Assembly: GCF_024723825.1 (NCBI RefSeq)
Contig: NZ_JANQBQ010000001.1
Span: 1,302,001 to 1,366,000 of the forward strand
Direction: 5' to 3'
Origin: Romboutsia lituseburensis
GTDB lineage: Bacteria; Bacillota; Clostridia; Peptostreptococcales; Peptostreptococcaceae
DNA: 64,000 nt
Positions 33,454 through 41,335 of this stretch are shown here, one piece after another (the first letter of the stretch is position 1; each line of letters opens with the position of its first letter). The position numbers and the translations under genes were made by a program. Under the pieces are notes generated by a model. That model saw only the letters and a list, made by a program, of their open reading frames with translations, did no database searches and had not been told where the DNA came from.

Positions 33454-34521
33454 ATGGCACAAATTCTTATGGGTACTGGCTTATTATTAGTAGTACTGGC
33501 ATTATTCACATTATTCAGTTACAAAGCGCCTCAAGGTATGAAGGCGATGGGTGCATTAGCAAGTGCAGCTTGCGCAAGTTTCTTAGTTGAAGCTTTCCAT
33601 GCTTCATTATTTGGACAGCAAATGGGTATAGATTTCTTAGCTCAAGTTGGTGGAGCTAACGGTTCTTTAGGTGGTGTAGCTGCTGGGATATTAGTTCCTT
33701 TAGCTTTAGGAGTATCTCCTGTATACGCTGTTTTAGTTGGTTTATCAGTTTCAGGATTCGGTATATTACCAGGATTCGTTGCTGGATATTTAATATCATT
33801 TGTTGTTAAGTTCTTAGAGGAAAAAGTTCCTGCTGGACTTGACTTAATAGTTATAATATTAGTTGCTGCTCCACTTTCAAGAGCAATCGCTATGGGTATG
33901 GATCCAGTAGTAAACGGAACATTAAAGCAAATAGGACAAGTTTTAATACAAGCATCTAGTGGTTCTGGATTAACTTCTCAAATAATTATGGGTATAATAT
34001 TAGGTGGAATAATAACAGTTGTTGCTACAGCTCCATTATCTTCAATGGCCTTAACAGCTATAATATCATTAACTGGTACTCCAATGGCTATCGGTGCTTT
34101 AGCAGTATTCGGTTCTTCTTTCATGAACTTTGTATTCTTCTCAAAGATGAAATTTGGTTCAAAGAAAGATACGATATCTGTTGCTATAGAACCTTTAACA
34201 CAATCAGATATAATATCTGCTAACCCAATTCCAGTATTCGTTACTAACTTTATAGGTGGTGCATTATCTGGATTAGTAGTTGCTTTAGTAAGTTATTTTG
34301 TATCTCCAATAACTATCAGTCAACCTGGTTTAGCAACTCCTATAGCTGGTTTTGCAGTTGCAGTTGGACAAAACGGAACACCTGCTTTAATAGCTGCTGC
34401 TGGTTGTATAGTAGTAAGTGTTGCTGCTGGTTTATTAGGACATGCAATGTTCAAAAACTACAGTATAAAAACTGCGGATGAGATAAGAGGAACTAAAGAA
34501 GATTCTACTCAAGCAGCTTAA
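33454..34521 (+). CDS. Orphan PTS-type EIIC membrane protein (PTS_EIIC_2 family)
   Basis: 355 residues, about 9-10 helices, very rich in Gly/Ala. Segments LVEAFHASLFGQQMG, GGANGSLGGVAAGILVPLALG and FAVAVGQNGTPALIAAAG fit the PF13303-type EIIC family. No IIA or IIB domain is fused or adjacent, so the sugar and coupling are unknown. I start at ATG 33454, with AGGAGG about 10 bases upstream; a longer frame from 33388 includes the leader hairpin. Codon choice (TTC, GGA, GCT, AAC) is more biased than neighbours, which suggests high expression. Confidence 0.82.
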   Translation: MAQILMGTGLLLVVLALFTLFSYKAPQGMKAMGALASAACASFLVEAFHASLFGQQMGIDFLAQVGGANGSLGGVAAGILVPLALGVSPVYAVLVGLSVSGFGILPGFVAGYLISFVVKFLEEKVPAGLDLIVIILVAAPLSRAIAMGMDPVVNGTLKQIGQVLIQASSGSGLTSQIIMGIILGGIITVVATAPLSSMALTAIISLTGTPMAIGALAVFGSSFMNFVFFSKMKFGSKKDTISVAIEPLTQSDIISANPIPVFVTNFIGGALSGLVVALVSYFVSPITISQPGLATPIAGFAVAVGQNGTPALIAAAGCIVVSVAAGLLGHAMFKNYSIKTADEIRGTKEDSTQAA

Positions 34522-34524
34522 TAT

Positions 34525-34558
34525 AAAAAAAGAATGTAGATAATCTACATTCTTTTTT
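34525..34558 (+). terminator. Terminator of the PTS IIC gene
   Basis: AAAAAAAGAATGTAGA pairs with TCTACATTCTTTTTT, 3-base loop, close behind the stop codon. Confidence 0.85.
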
Positions 34559-34581
34559 ATTGCTATATCCTAATACTAAAA

Positions 34582-34637
34582 ACCAATGAAAAAGGAGTAT
34601 TATCATAAATTTATGATAATACTCCTTTTTCATTGGT
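34582..34637. terminator. 56-bp perfect palindrome, tRNA-Leu terminator
   Basis: Two 28-base arms, starting ACCAATGAAAAAGGAG, are exactly complementary with no loop bases. On the minus strand the palindrome begins at the tRNA discriminator and CCA end and is followed by TTTTTAG, so it should end tRNA transcription. A 28-bp loopless stem is much longer than a normal terminator. Confidence 0.75.
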
Positions 34638-34717
34638 GCGGATGAAGGGAGTCGAACCCCCACGCCATAGGCGCCAGATCCTAAGTCTGGTGCGTCTGCC
34701 AATTCCGCCACATCCGC
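34634..34717 (-). tRNA. tRNA-Leu (anticodon TAG), CCA encoded
   Basis: Acceptor stem GCGGATG/CATCCGC, anticodon stem CCAGA/TCTGG around CTTAGGA giving anticodon TAG (reads CUA), a long class II variable arm CGCCTATGGCG, T-arm GGGGGTTCGACTCCCTT and 3' ACCA. 84 bases including CCA. The promoter lies 20 bases upstream. Confidence 0.95.
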
Positions 34718-34738
34718 GAAAACATTTACTACTATTTA

Positions 34739-34767
34739 AGTATAATTATATCTTATATAATATGCAA
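34739..34767 (-). promoter_or_regulatory. Promoter of tRNA-Leu
   Basis: TTGCAT (34767-34762), 17 bases, TATACT (34744-34739) on the minus strand. Confidence 0.65.
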
Positions 34768-34788
34768 TATATTTTTATAACTTTTATA

Positions 34789-35979
34789 TCATCTAACTAC
34801 TTTTCTTGTTAATGTCCCTATACCTAATCCCATCATTACAACACCAACAAGCATTTCCATATTTGCTACTGTATAAGAAAGCTCTGTCGGCTTTGAATTA
34901 TTACAACCTACACCAGCAAACATGCCTACACTTAAATTTATTGATTCATTTAAATCTTTAAAAAACTTCCATATACTCCATGTATTTATGTTACTTAATG
35001 TATATCTAACTATTTCTCCATCTAAATCCATACCAGTTATTAAATATATTATCGAAAATATAAAAATTATTCCTAGTGATGACAAAACACAAAACCATGG
35101 TCTTTCTCCATAACCACATAAAAGCCAATATAAATAGGAACCTATTTTAGGCATGATATTCAAACATTTTCTCTCTGTACATTTTCCTAAGTAATAATAC
35201 TCTCCAAAATTATTGTTTAAAGTATTCTCTTTAAACTTATTTGCAAGGCTTTCATATGTCATATAGATTCCTTCATATTCTTCCTTATCTTTTACCCTCG
35301 GTTCAATTTTATCAAAAAATGTTTTTTCATCAAATTTGGTTTTATATTTATCATCAAACTGAATATCTTCTATATAACATTCATATGTCTTAAATCCAGA
35401 TAAATCACTATCAACAATATCTATAACACTCAACTCACTATGCATCACTATTACATTATTCATTGCCGTTAGCTCTATTGATGTATTTCTTATTTTACAT
35501 TTTTCAAAAATCAAATATGAATTATCACAATTTAAGAACTTAGAATAAATTTCACACTTATAAAAAATACAACTTAAATTGTCTTTTTTATTTAATGCAG
35601 GAAGTTTCTCACTCTCTTCTTTCACAAATCTACAATTTTCAAATACTACTCCTCCACCATTAAAAATACACTCTTCAAATGTGCATCCTATAAATCTACA
35701 TTCTTTAAACTTAACATTTCTAAAACTACAACCTATAAATTTAGAACAAATTATATCTAAACTCTCAACATTCATAAAATTATCTTCATCATATAATCCT
35801 TTTTTACCAATAAGTTCATTTTCAATTTTATTATAACTATAAGTTGAATCTGGAACATATCCAGTTAAGTCAACTTTCTGCTTAACTATATCAATATATA
35901 ACTTCTCGTTATTCTTCTTTCTTTTTTCTAACTGTTCTTCTAACACCGCTTTTTCTTCTTTAAAATTTATATAAGCCAT
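34789..35979 (-). CDS. Pentapeptide-repeat protein fused to an ion-channel-like membrane domain
   Basis: 396 residues. After a charged helix (about 8-35) comes a pentapeptide-repeat beta helix, residues about 70-210, with repeats such as CSFRN-VKFKE-CRFIG-CTFEE-CIFNG. The last ~110 residues hold a helix (FCVLSSLGIIFIFSIIYLITG), an amphipathic stretch ending LNESINLSVGMFAGVG, and a final helix NMEMLVGVVMMGLGIGTLTRKVVR. This helix-pore-helix layout and closing motif resemble Ion_trans_2 potassium channels, although TxGYG is replaced by AGVGCNN. Likely a membrane sensor or channel with a cytosolic beta-helix. GGGG site before ATG. Function unknown. Confidence 0.75.
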   Translation of the reverse strand: MAYINFKEEKAVLEEQLEKRKKNNEKLYIDIVKQKVDLTGYVPDSTYSYNKIENELIGKKGLYDEDNFMNVESLDIICSKFIGCSFRNVKFKECRFIGCTFEECIFNGGGVVFENCRFVKEESEKLPALNKKDNLSCIFYKCEIYSKFLNCDNSYLIFEKCKIRNTSIELTAMNNVIVMHSELSVIDIVDSDLSGFKTYECYIEDIQFDDKYKTKFDEKTFFDKIEPRVKDKEEYEGIYMTYESLANKFKENTLNNNFGEYYYLGKCTERKCLNIMPKIGSYLYWLLCGYGERPWFCVLSSLGIIFIFSIIYLITGMDLDGEIVRYTLSNINTWSIWKFFKDLNESINLSVGMFAGVGCNNSKPTELSYTVANMEMLVGVVMMGLGIGTLTRKVVR

Positions 35980-36046
35980 AATATAACCCCTTCTATAGAA
36001 TTAATCACATAATAATATTATTTATATTTAATTTTTTATGTTACTA

Positions 36047-36080
36047 AAAATAAACGTAACTAAATTGTTACGCTTATTTT
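36047..36080 (-). terminator. Terminator of the NhaC-family gene
   Basis: AAAATAAACGTAAC pairs with GTTACGCTTATTTT (one A-C mismatch), T-rich on the minus strand. Confidence 0.65.
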
Positions 36081-36127
36081 GTATATTTCTATTATTTTCA
36101 ATTTTAATTATATTATTCTATTACTTT

Positions 36128-37870
36128 TTAATTTATATCTTCTATAATTTCAACAATCTCTTCAGCTTCAACTTTTTTTCCAAATATTTGAACTCCTATA
36201 AATATTGCAAATAATGCTATCGGTAATACTATATATATTGGTAATCCTAATCCTGCAGGAATATATCCAAATAATATAGTTATAGCAGCCACAAATAGTG
36301 CATATGGCATTTGAGTTTTAACATGGTCTATATGATTACATCCTGCCCCCATAGAAGATAAAATTGTTGTATCTGATATAGGAGAACAATGATCTCCAAA
36401 TATAGCACCTGTCAAAACTGCACTTGTTGTAACTATTATAAATGACATTTCTGGATTTATAGAATGTGCTAAAGGTACTGCAAGCGGCATAAGTATACCC
36501 ATAGTACCATAAGCTGTCCCTGTAGCAAATGATATAACTGCACCTAATATAAATATAATACTTGGTAATAAGAAATACGGTAAAGACCCTGATAGCAATG
36601 TTACTAAATATTTAGCAGTCCCTAACTCTTTTATTACTGAACTTAAAGACCATGCTAATATTAATATAACACCTGTCATTAATAGACCTTTCATTCCATC
36701 TAGCCAGGCTTCTATTGCCTCTGATATTGTAAATATTTTCTTAGAAACGGCCATCGCTATACCAACTATACTAGCAAATAAAGCTGATTGGAATAATGCT
36801 ACTGATGCATCTGAAGCACTAAAAGCTTCCTTTATAGCTTCAAATGAAAATGGAGAATTTGTAAATAGCTGTATTAATGTTTGATCCTCACCGCTAATTA
36901 TAGAACTATATCCACTATAATAAAAAGAAATTAACGCTGTTATTATTAAAGTTCCTATAGGTATTATTGCATTCCATATACTTAATTTTACACCTTCTTT
37001 AGGTTCTAAGTCTGACTTTTCTTTATCATCTATAATATCACCATTTAGATTGTTAACTTTTTCTGATCTTGCTCTTAATTCAGCATCTCTCATTGGCCCA
37101 AAATCCTTTGCTAAAAGTGCAGTTATTACTATAAAAGCTAAAATTAGTATATTGTAAAATCTAAATGGTATAGTATTTAAAAATATACCAAATGCATCTG
37201 CATTTATACCTATTCCTGTGAAAGCATCATTTATAAGTCCAACTTCAAGTCCTATCCATGTAGATATTATTGCAAGTCCGGCTATTGGAGCTGCTGTTGC
37301 ATCTATTATAAAAGCTAATCTCTCTCTTGATATCTTCATTTTATCTGCCACAGGTCTCATTATTGGACCTACTATTAATGAATTTGCATAATCATCAAAG
37401 AATACTAAAAGCCCTAAAAACCAAGTTATAAGTTGAGTTCCTTTTCCTGTTTTTGCTCTTTTAGCTAGCGCTTCTGCTATAGCTTTAGCTCCACCCATCT
37501 TTGCAACAAGATTTATAACTCCACCTATTGCTAAAACTTGAAGTATTATACCTGCATTCCAAGGGTCAGCTAGAGAGTTTAAAGCTCTATTTACTAAATC
37601 TAAAAAAGCTTGTATTAATGCTGAAAATACATTACTGCCGGATATATTTATTATAAAGCTACCTGATAAAATCCCTAAAAATAAAGATACTACAACATTT
37701 TTAGTTAAAAAAGCTAATACTATAGCTATAACTGGCGGCAATAAAGTTACTAATTGAAACTTTTGAGCATTGATAGTAGCTTGATCTACCTCTCCTGCAA
37801 ATACTAATGGTGACGATAAAATTAACATAATTACTGTTACTAATATTAATCTAAATTTTCTATTATTCAT
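36128..37870 (-). CDS. lysW: NhaC-family antiporter-like transporter, probable lysine transporter LysW
   Basis: 580 residues, about 12 helices, with an N-terminal signal-like segment (LILVTVIMLILSSPLVFAGE). NhaC family blocks: FFDDYANSLIVGPIMRPV, and ATGTAYGTMGILMPLAVPLAHSIN plus FGDHCSPISDTTILSS. NhaC members are Na+/H+ antiporters, but the subgroup controlled by L-box RNAs has been proposed to import lysine (LysW). A complete lysine riboswitch and terminator precede this gene, so I favour lysine uptake. AAGGAGG upstream of ATG. Confidence 0.85.
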   Translation of the reverse strand: MNNRKFRLILVTVIMLILSSPLVFAGEVDQATINAQKFQLVTLLPPVIAIVLAFLTKNVVVSLFLGILSGSFIINISGSNVFSALIQAFLDLVNRALNSLADPWNAGIILQVLAIGGVINLVAKMGGAKAIAEALAKRAKTGKGTQLITWFLGLLVFFDDYANSLIVGPIMRPVADKMKISRERLAFIIDATAAPIAGLAIISTWIGLEVGLINDAFTGIGINADAFGIFLNTIPFRFYNILILAFIVITALLAKDFGPMRDAELRARSEKVNNLNGDIIDDKEKSDLEPKEGVKLSIWNAIIPIGTLIITALISFYYSGYSSIISGEDQTLIQLFTNSPFSFEAIKEAFSASDASVALFQSALFASIVGIAMAVSKKIFTISEAIEAWLDGMKGLLMTGVILILAWSLSSVIKELGTAKYLVTLLSGSLPYFLLPSIIFILGAVISFATGTAYGTMGILMPLAVPLAHSINPEMSFIIVTTSAVLTGAIFGDHCSPISDTTILSSMGAGCNHIDHVKTQMPYALFVAAITILFGYIPAGLGLPIYIVLPIALFAIFIGVQIFGKKVEAEEIVEIIEDIN

Positions 37871-37914
37871 AAAACATATCCTCCTTAATTTTTATTGTGA
37901 ATATGGAGGGTAAT

Positions 37915-37949
37915 AAAAAAGCCTTGAGTTTACACTCAAGGCTTTTTTT
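37915..37949 (-). terminator. L-box-controlled terminator
   Basis: AAAAAAGCCTTGAGT/ACTCAAGGCTTTTTT stem with TTAC loop on either strand, placed between the lysine aptamer and the transporter start about 45 bases on. Confidence 0.85.
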
Positions 37950-38050
37950 CATTTACATAGTTTATTTAAAATTTGGATTAATCTATGCGCGCAACAAATT
38001 TTAAATATAGCAGTACTATATAGTCCTACTGTATTGTAAAAATTCCTTAA

Positions 38051-38218
38051 ATGTAGCTCCCCACAAAACAAGTTTGTGACAGTTATGCATATATTTTATG
38101 CATACCCAGCAATATAACTTTAAAGCATTAGTTATAAGCTTCGGCGATAGTTCCTTTCCTAATAAATCATTGTGCTTACCTCATTATTAGTACTTATAAA
38201 TATCGCAGCCTCTACCCT
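38051..38218 (-). ncRNA. Lysine riboswitch (L box)
   Basis: The minus strand carries the conserved L-box series: GTAGAGGCTGCG, AGTA, GGAAAGGAACTATCGCCGAAGC, the TATAACTAATGC...GTTATA stem, TTGCTGGGTATGCAT, ACTGTCAC and GTGGGGAGCTAC, with P1 GTAG/CTAC. Lysine binding should allow the terminator at 37915-37949 to form and shut off the NhaC-family transporter. Confidence 0.93.
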
Positions 38219-38250
38219 TTTTTTATTCACTTTTGTTTTACTTATTAATC

Positions 38251-38279
38251 ATTATAGATTAACTTATTTATTTTATCAA
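38251..38279 (-). promoter_or_regulatory. Promoter of the L-box transcript
   Basis: TTGATA (38279-38274), 17 bases, TATAAT (38256-38251), about 35 bases ahead of the aptamer. Confidence 0.75.
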
Positions 38280-38388
38280 CCATTTTTTTAAATTTTTGTT
38301 AAATTCTAAAAATAATATATATTTACTTTTTTTTACATCATATGATACTATTTGATTAATTAAATAATATAAATCTAGGGGGATGACT

Positions 38389-39375
38389 ATGTTATTAATT
38401 TATAACGATAAAACTAATCCATACTTTAACCTTGCTATGGAAGAATATTTTCTAAAAAACTTCTGTGATGATATATTTATTTTATGGAGAAATGAGCCAT
38501 CAATCATTGTAGGAAAAAATCAAAACACATTATCAGAAATAAATATTGAATATGTAAAAGAAAATAATATTCCTGTCGTAAGAAGGCAATCTGGAGGTGG
38601 AGCTGTTTTTCATGATTTAGGAAATATTAACTTTACATTTATAGCTAATGATAAAAAAGGATTTAGTGATTTCAAAAGATTTACACAACCAATAATAAAT
38701 TTATTAAGAACTTTAGATATTGATGCTACTTTTTCTGGTAGAAATGATTTATTAATAAACGGTAAAAAATTTTCAGGTAATGCACAGTACAACTATAAAA
38801 ATAGAGTCATGCATCACGGTACATTATTGTTTTCATCTCAGATTTCAGACCTTTCAAATGCCTTAAAGGTAAAACCAATAAAATTTGAAGGCAAAGGTAT
38901 AAAAAGTGTAAAATCAAGAGTAACTAATATAAGAGAGCACTTGAAAAAAGATATATCTATTTTAGAATTTAAAGATTTAATTATAAATTATGTATTAAAT
39001 ACTAATAGCAATAATAAAACATATAATTTAACAAATAATGATGTTGATAATATCTGGTTATTAGCTAACAATAAATATAACTCTTGGGAATGGAATTTTG
39101 GAAACTCTCCTAAATATAGTTTAACTAATCAATTAAAATACTCTGGCGGAAATGTGGAGTTCAATCTTAATGTTGAAAAGGGAATTATAAAAAATATTAA
39201 ATTCTTTGGTGATTTTTTTGGTGAATCTGATGTTTCTTGTATAGAGGATTTATTAGTTGGGGTAAAACATGATGGAGATAGTATAAAAAATGCATTAAAT
39301 CTAATTGATATAAACAATTATTTTTTGGGTGCAAATATAGAAATACTATTATCTGGTATTTTAGGAGTTAAATAA
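38389..39375 (+). CDS. lplA: Lipoate-protein ligase
   Basis: Attaches scavenged lipoate to acceptor domains such as GcvH using ATP. LplA signatures: PSIIVGKNQN, RRQSGGGAVFHDLGN(I)NFTF, FSGNAQYNYKNRVMHHGTLLF and the C-terminal accessory domain (KYSGGNVEFNLNVEKGIIKNI). ATG 38389 has AGGGGG 6 bases upstream; ATG 38383 would abut the site. 328 residues. No glycine-cleavage or dehydrogenase genes nearby. Confidence 0.93.
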   Translation: MLLIYNDKTNPYFNLAMEEYFLKNFCDDIFILWRNEPSIIVGKNQNTLSEINIEYVKENNIPVVRRQSGGGAVFHDLGNINFTFIANDKKGFSDFKRFTQPIINLLRTLDIDATFSGRNDLLINGKKFSGNAQYNYKNRVMHHGTLLFSSQISDLSNALKVKPIKFEGKGIKSVKSRVTNIREHLKKDISILEFKDLIINYVLNTNSNNKTYNLTNNDVDNIWLLANNKYNSWEWNFGNSPKYSLTNQLKYSGGNVEFNLNVEKGIIKNIKFFGDFFGESDVSCIEDLLVGVKHDGDSIKNALNLIDINNYFLGANIEILLSGILGVK

Positions 39376-39400
39376 AAAGAGCTAATTTAAGCTCTTTTTT
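39374..39400 (+). terminator. Terminator of lplA
   Basis: AAAAAGAGCT/AGCTCTTTTT stem with a 6-base loop and T run, overlapping the stop codon. Confidence 0.8.
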
Positions 39401-39618
39401 ATTTTTTAAAAAGTTATCGTTATCCAAGTGTATTCATTTTTATTTTTTAAAGTTAAACTTATATATTTTTTATTTTATTTATGTTTTCAATACGTTCAAC
39501 ATTATTTTTTAACGTTTCATGACTTTTGTACTTATTTTTATTATTTACTTTTATATCGTTTATTTATATAATCTTTATTATAAACATATTATTTACTAAC
39601 CTTTAAGGAGATTATCTT

Positions 39619-41265
39619 ATGAAAAAATATAGTTATAAAGAGATTCAAATGATATATGGAAAAATAAGTCCTTTTGAATTTAAGGATAGATTAATAGATT
39701 TAGCAAAATACAATTCAAATAAAAATAACATGCCTTTACTCGATGCCGGTCGTGGAAACCCTAACTGGACTGCTGCTACACCTAGAGAAGCATTTTTTAC
39801 ATTTGGGCAGTTTGCGGTTAATGAAACTCGTTTAAACTGGGATTTAGGAAATTTAGCAGGTATGCCTCAAAAAACTGGTATATGTGATAGATTTTATAAT
39901 TATGTAAGTGAAAATAAAACTATGCCCGGTGCTGAATTGTTAAAGAAGATAGTTAATTACGGTATAAACGAATTAAATTTTAATGGTGATGATTTTGTTC
40001 ATGAATTAGCAGATGCTATAATTGGTGATAATTATCCAGTTCCAGATAGAATGTTACCTCATTTAGAAAAAATAGTTCATAATTATTTAGTTCAAGAAAT
40101 GAAATATAATACTAAATTAGGAGGAGAATTAGATATATTTGCCGTAGAAGGCGCTACAGCCGCAATGTGTTATATATTTGATTCTTTAATGGCTAATGAG
40201 CTTTTACGAAAAGGTGATAAAATTGCGTTAATGACACCTATATTTACTCCTTATTTAGAAATACCTCATCTTCCTAGATATGGCTTTGAAGTTATTAATG
40301 TAAATGCAGACGAGATCGATGAATATGGAAATCATACTTGGCAATATTCAAAAAAAGAATTAGAAAAACTTAAAGATACATCTATAAAAGCTCTATTTGT
40401 GGTTAATCCTAATAATCCAGCATCTATCGCAATAAGCGATAAGTGTGCTACAAATCTTGTTGATGTAGTTAAAAATTATAATAAAGATTTGATGATAATA
40501 TCTGATGATGTGTATGGTACTTTTGTAAATGAATTTACATCATTAATGTCTAAGCTACCATACAATACTATAGGTGTTTACTCTTACTCTAAGTATTTTG
40601 GAGTTACAGGATGGAGATTAGGTACAATGGCTTTACACAAAAACAATGTATTTGATAAAAGAATAAATGATTTAGATGAAGAACTAAAATTGTCTTTAAA
40701 TAAACGTTATTCTGATATGAGTTTAAATCCATCAACTTTATCATTTATGGATAGAATAGTTGCCGATAGTAGATTAGTTGCTCTTAATCATACAGCAGGT
40801 TTATCTACACCACAGCAAGTTCAAATGGCATTTTTCTCTGCATTTGCATTAATTGATAATGAAAATGCATATAAAAAATTAAATATAAGTATTTGCAATA
40901 AACGTCATGACTTATTATATAATTCTCTAGGAGTGGTCATTAAAGAGGATAAAAATAATGCTGCTTATTACACTCAATTTGATATAGAAAACTGGGGTAA
41001 AATTAATTTTGGAGATAATTTCGTAAAATATTTAAAAGCCCATTATTCTCCTGTAGATGTTTTATATAAATTAGCTAGTAACTACTCAATTGTTTTACTT
41101 AGCGGAAGTGGATTTGCTGGTCCTGATTGGTCTATAAGAGTTTCTCTTGCCAATCTTAATGACGAATCTTATTCTAAAATTGGAAAAGCTCTAAAAAATA
41201 TATTAAATGATTACGTAAATGAATATAAAAACTATATTGAAAATTCATCTAACTTAACTATATAA
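39619..41265 (+). CDS. asd: Bifunctional aspartate aminotransferase / aspartate 4-decarboxylase
   Basis: PLP enzyme that makes alanine and CO2 from aspartate. Large fold type I subunit of 548 residues, matching the Asd/AspD family: LDAGRGNPNWTAATPREAFFTFG, DIFAVEGATAAMCYIFDSL, VVNPNNPASIAI, DDVYGTF and the PLP-lysine SYSKYFGVTGWRLG, ending with GSGFAGPDWSIRVSLANL. Usually coupled to the aspartate/alanine exchanger AspT, giving proton-motive force; AspT is not adjacent here. AAGGAG site. Convergent with asnB through a shared terminator. Confidence 0.93.
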   Translation: MKKYSYKEIQMIYGKISPFEFKDRLIDLAKYNSNKNNMPLLDAGRGNPNWTAATPREAFFTFGQFAVNETRLNWDLGNLAGMPQKTGICDRFYNYVSENKTMPGAELLKKIVNYGINELNFNGDDFVHELADAIIGDNYPVPDRMLPHLEKIVHNYLVQEMKYNTKLGGELDIFAVEGATAAMCYIFDSLMANELLRKGDKIALMTPIFTPYLEIPHLPRYGFEVINVNADEIDEYGNHTWQYSKKELEKLKDTSIKALFVVNPNNPASIAISDKCATNLVDVVKNYNKDLMIISDDVYGTFVNEFTSLMSKLPYNTIGVYSYSKYFGVTGWRLGTMALHKNNVFDKRINDLDEELKLSLNKRYSDMSLNPSTLSFMDRIVADSRLVALNHTAGLSTPQQVQMAFFSAFALIDNENAYKKLNISICNKRHDLLYNSLGVVIKEDKNNAAYYTQFDIENWGKINFGDNFVKYLKAHYSPVDVLYKLASNYSIVLLSGSGFAGPDWSIRVSLANLNDESYSKIGKALKNILNDYVNEYKNYIENSSNLTI

Positions 41266-41293
41266 TTTTATACATTACTAAATACTAAATAAG

Positions 41294-41327
41294 AGGTATA
41301 AAGAATAAATATTTATTCTTTATACCT
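41294..41327. terminator. Bidirectional terminator between asd and asnB
   Basis: AGGTATAAAGAATAAAT and its exact complement form a 17-bp loopless palindrome; no long T run, so it may work partly as an mRNA end stabiliser. Confidence 0.65.
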
Positions 41328-41335
41328 GATTATTA

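Noticed and set aside
34505-34711. Minus-strand open frame of 68 codons beginning MAELADAPDLG
   Set aside because: It reads through tRNA-Leu; this translation is a well-known false gene produced by leucine tRNAs.
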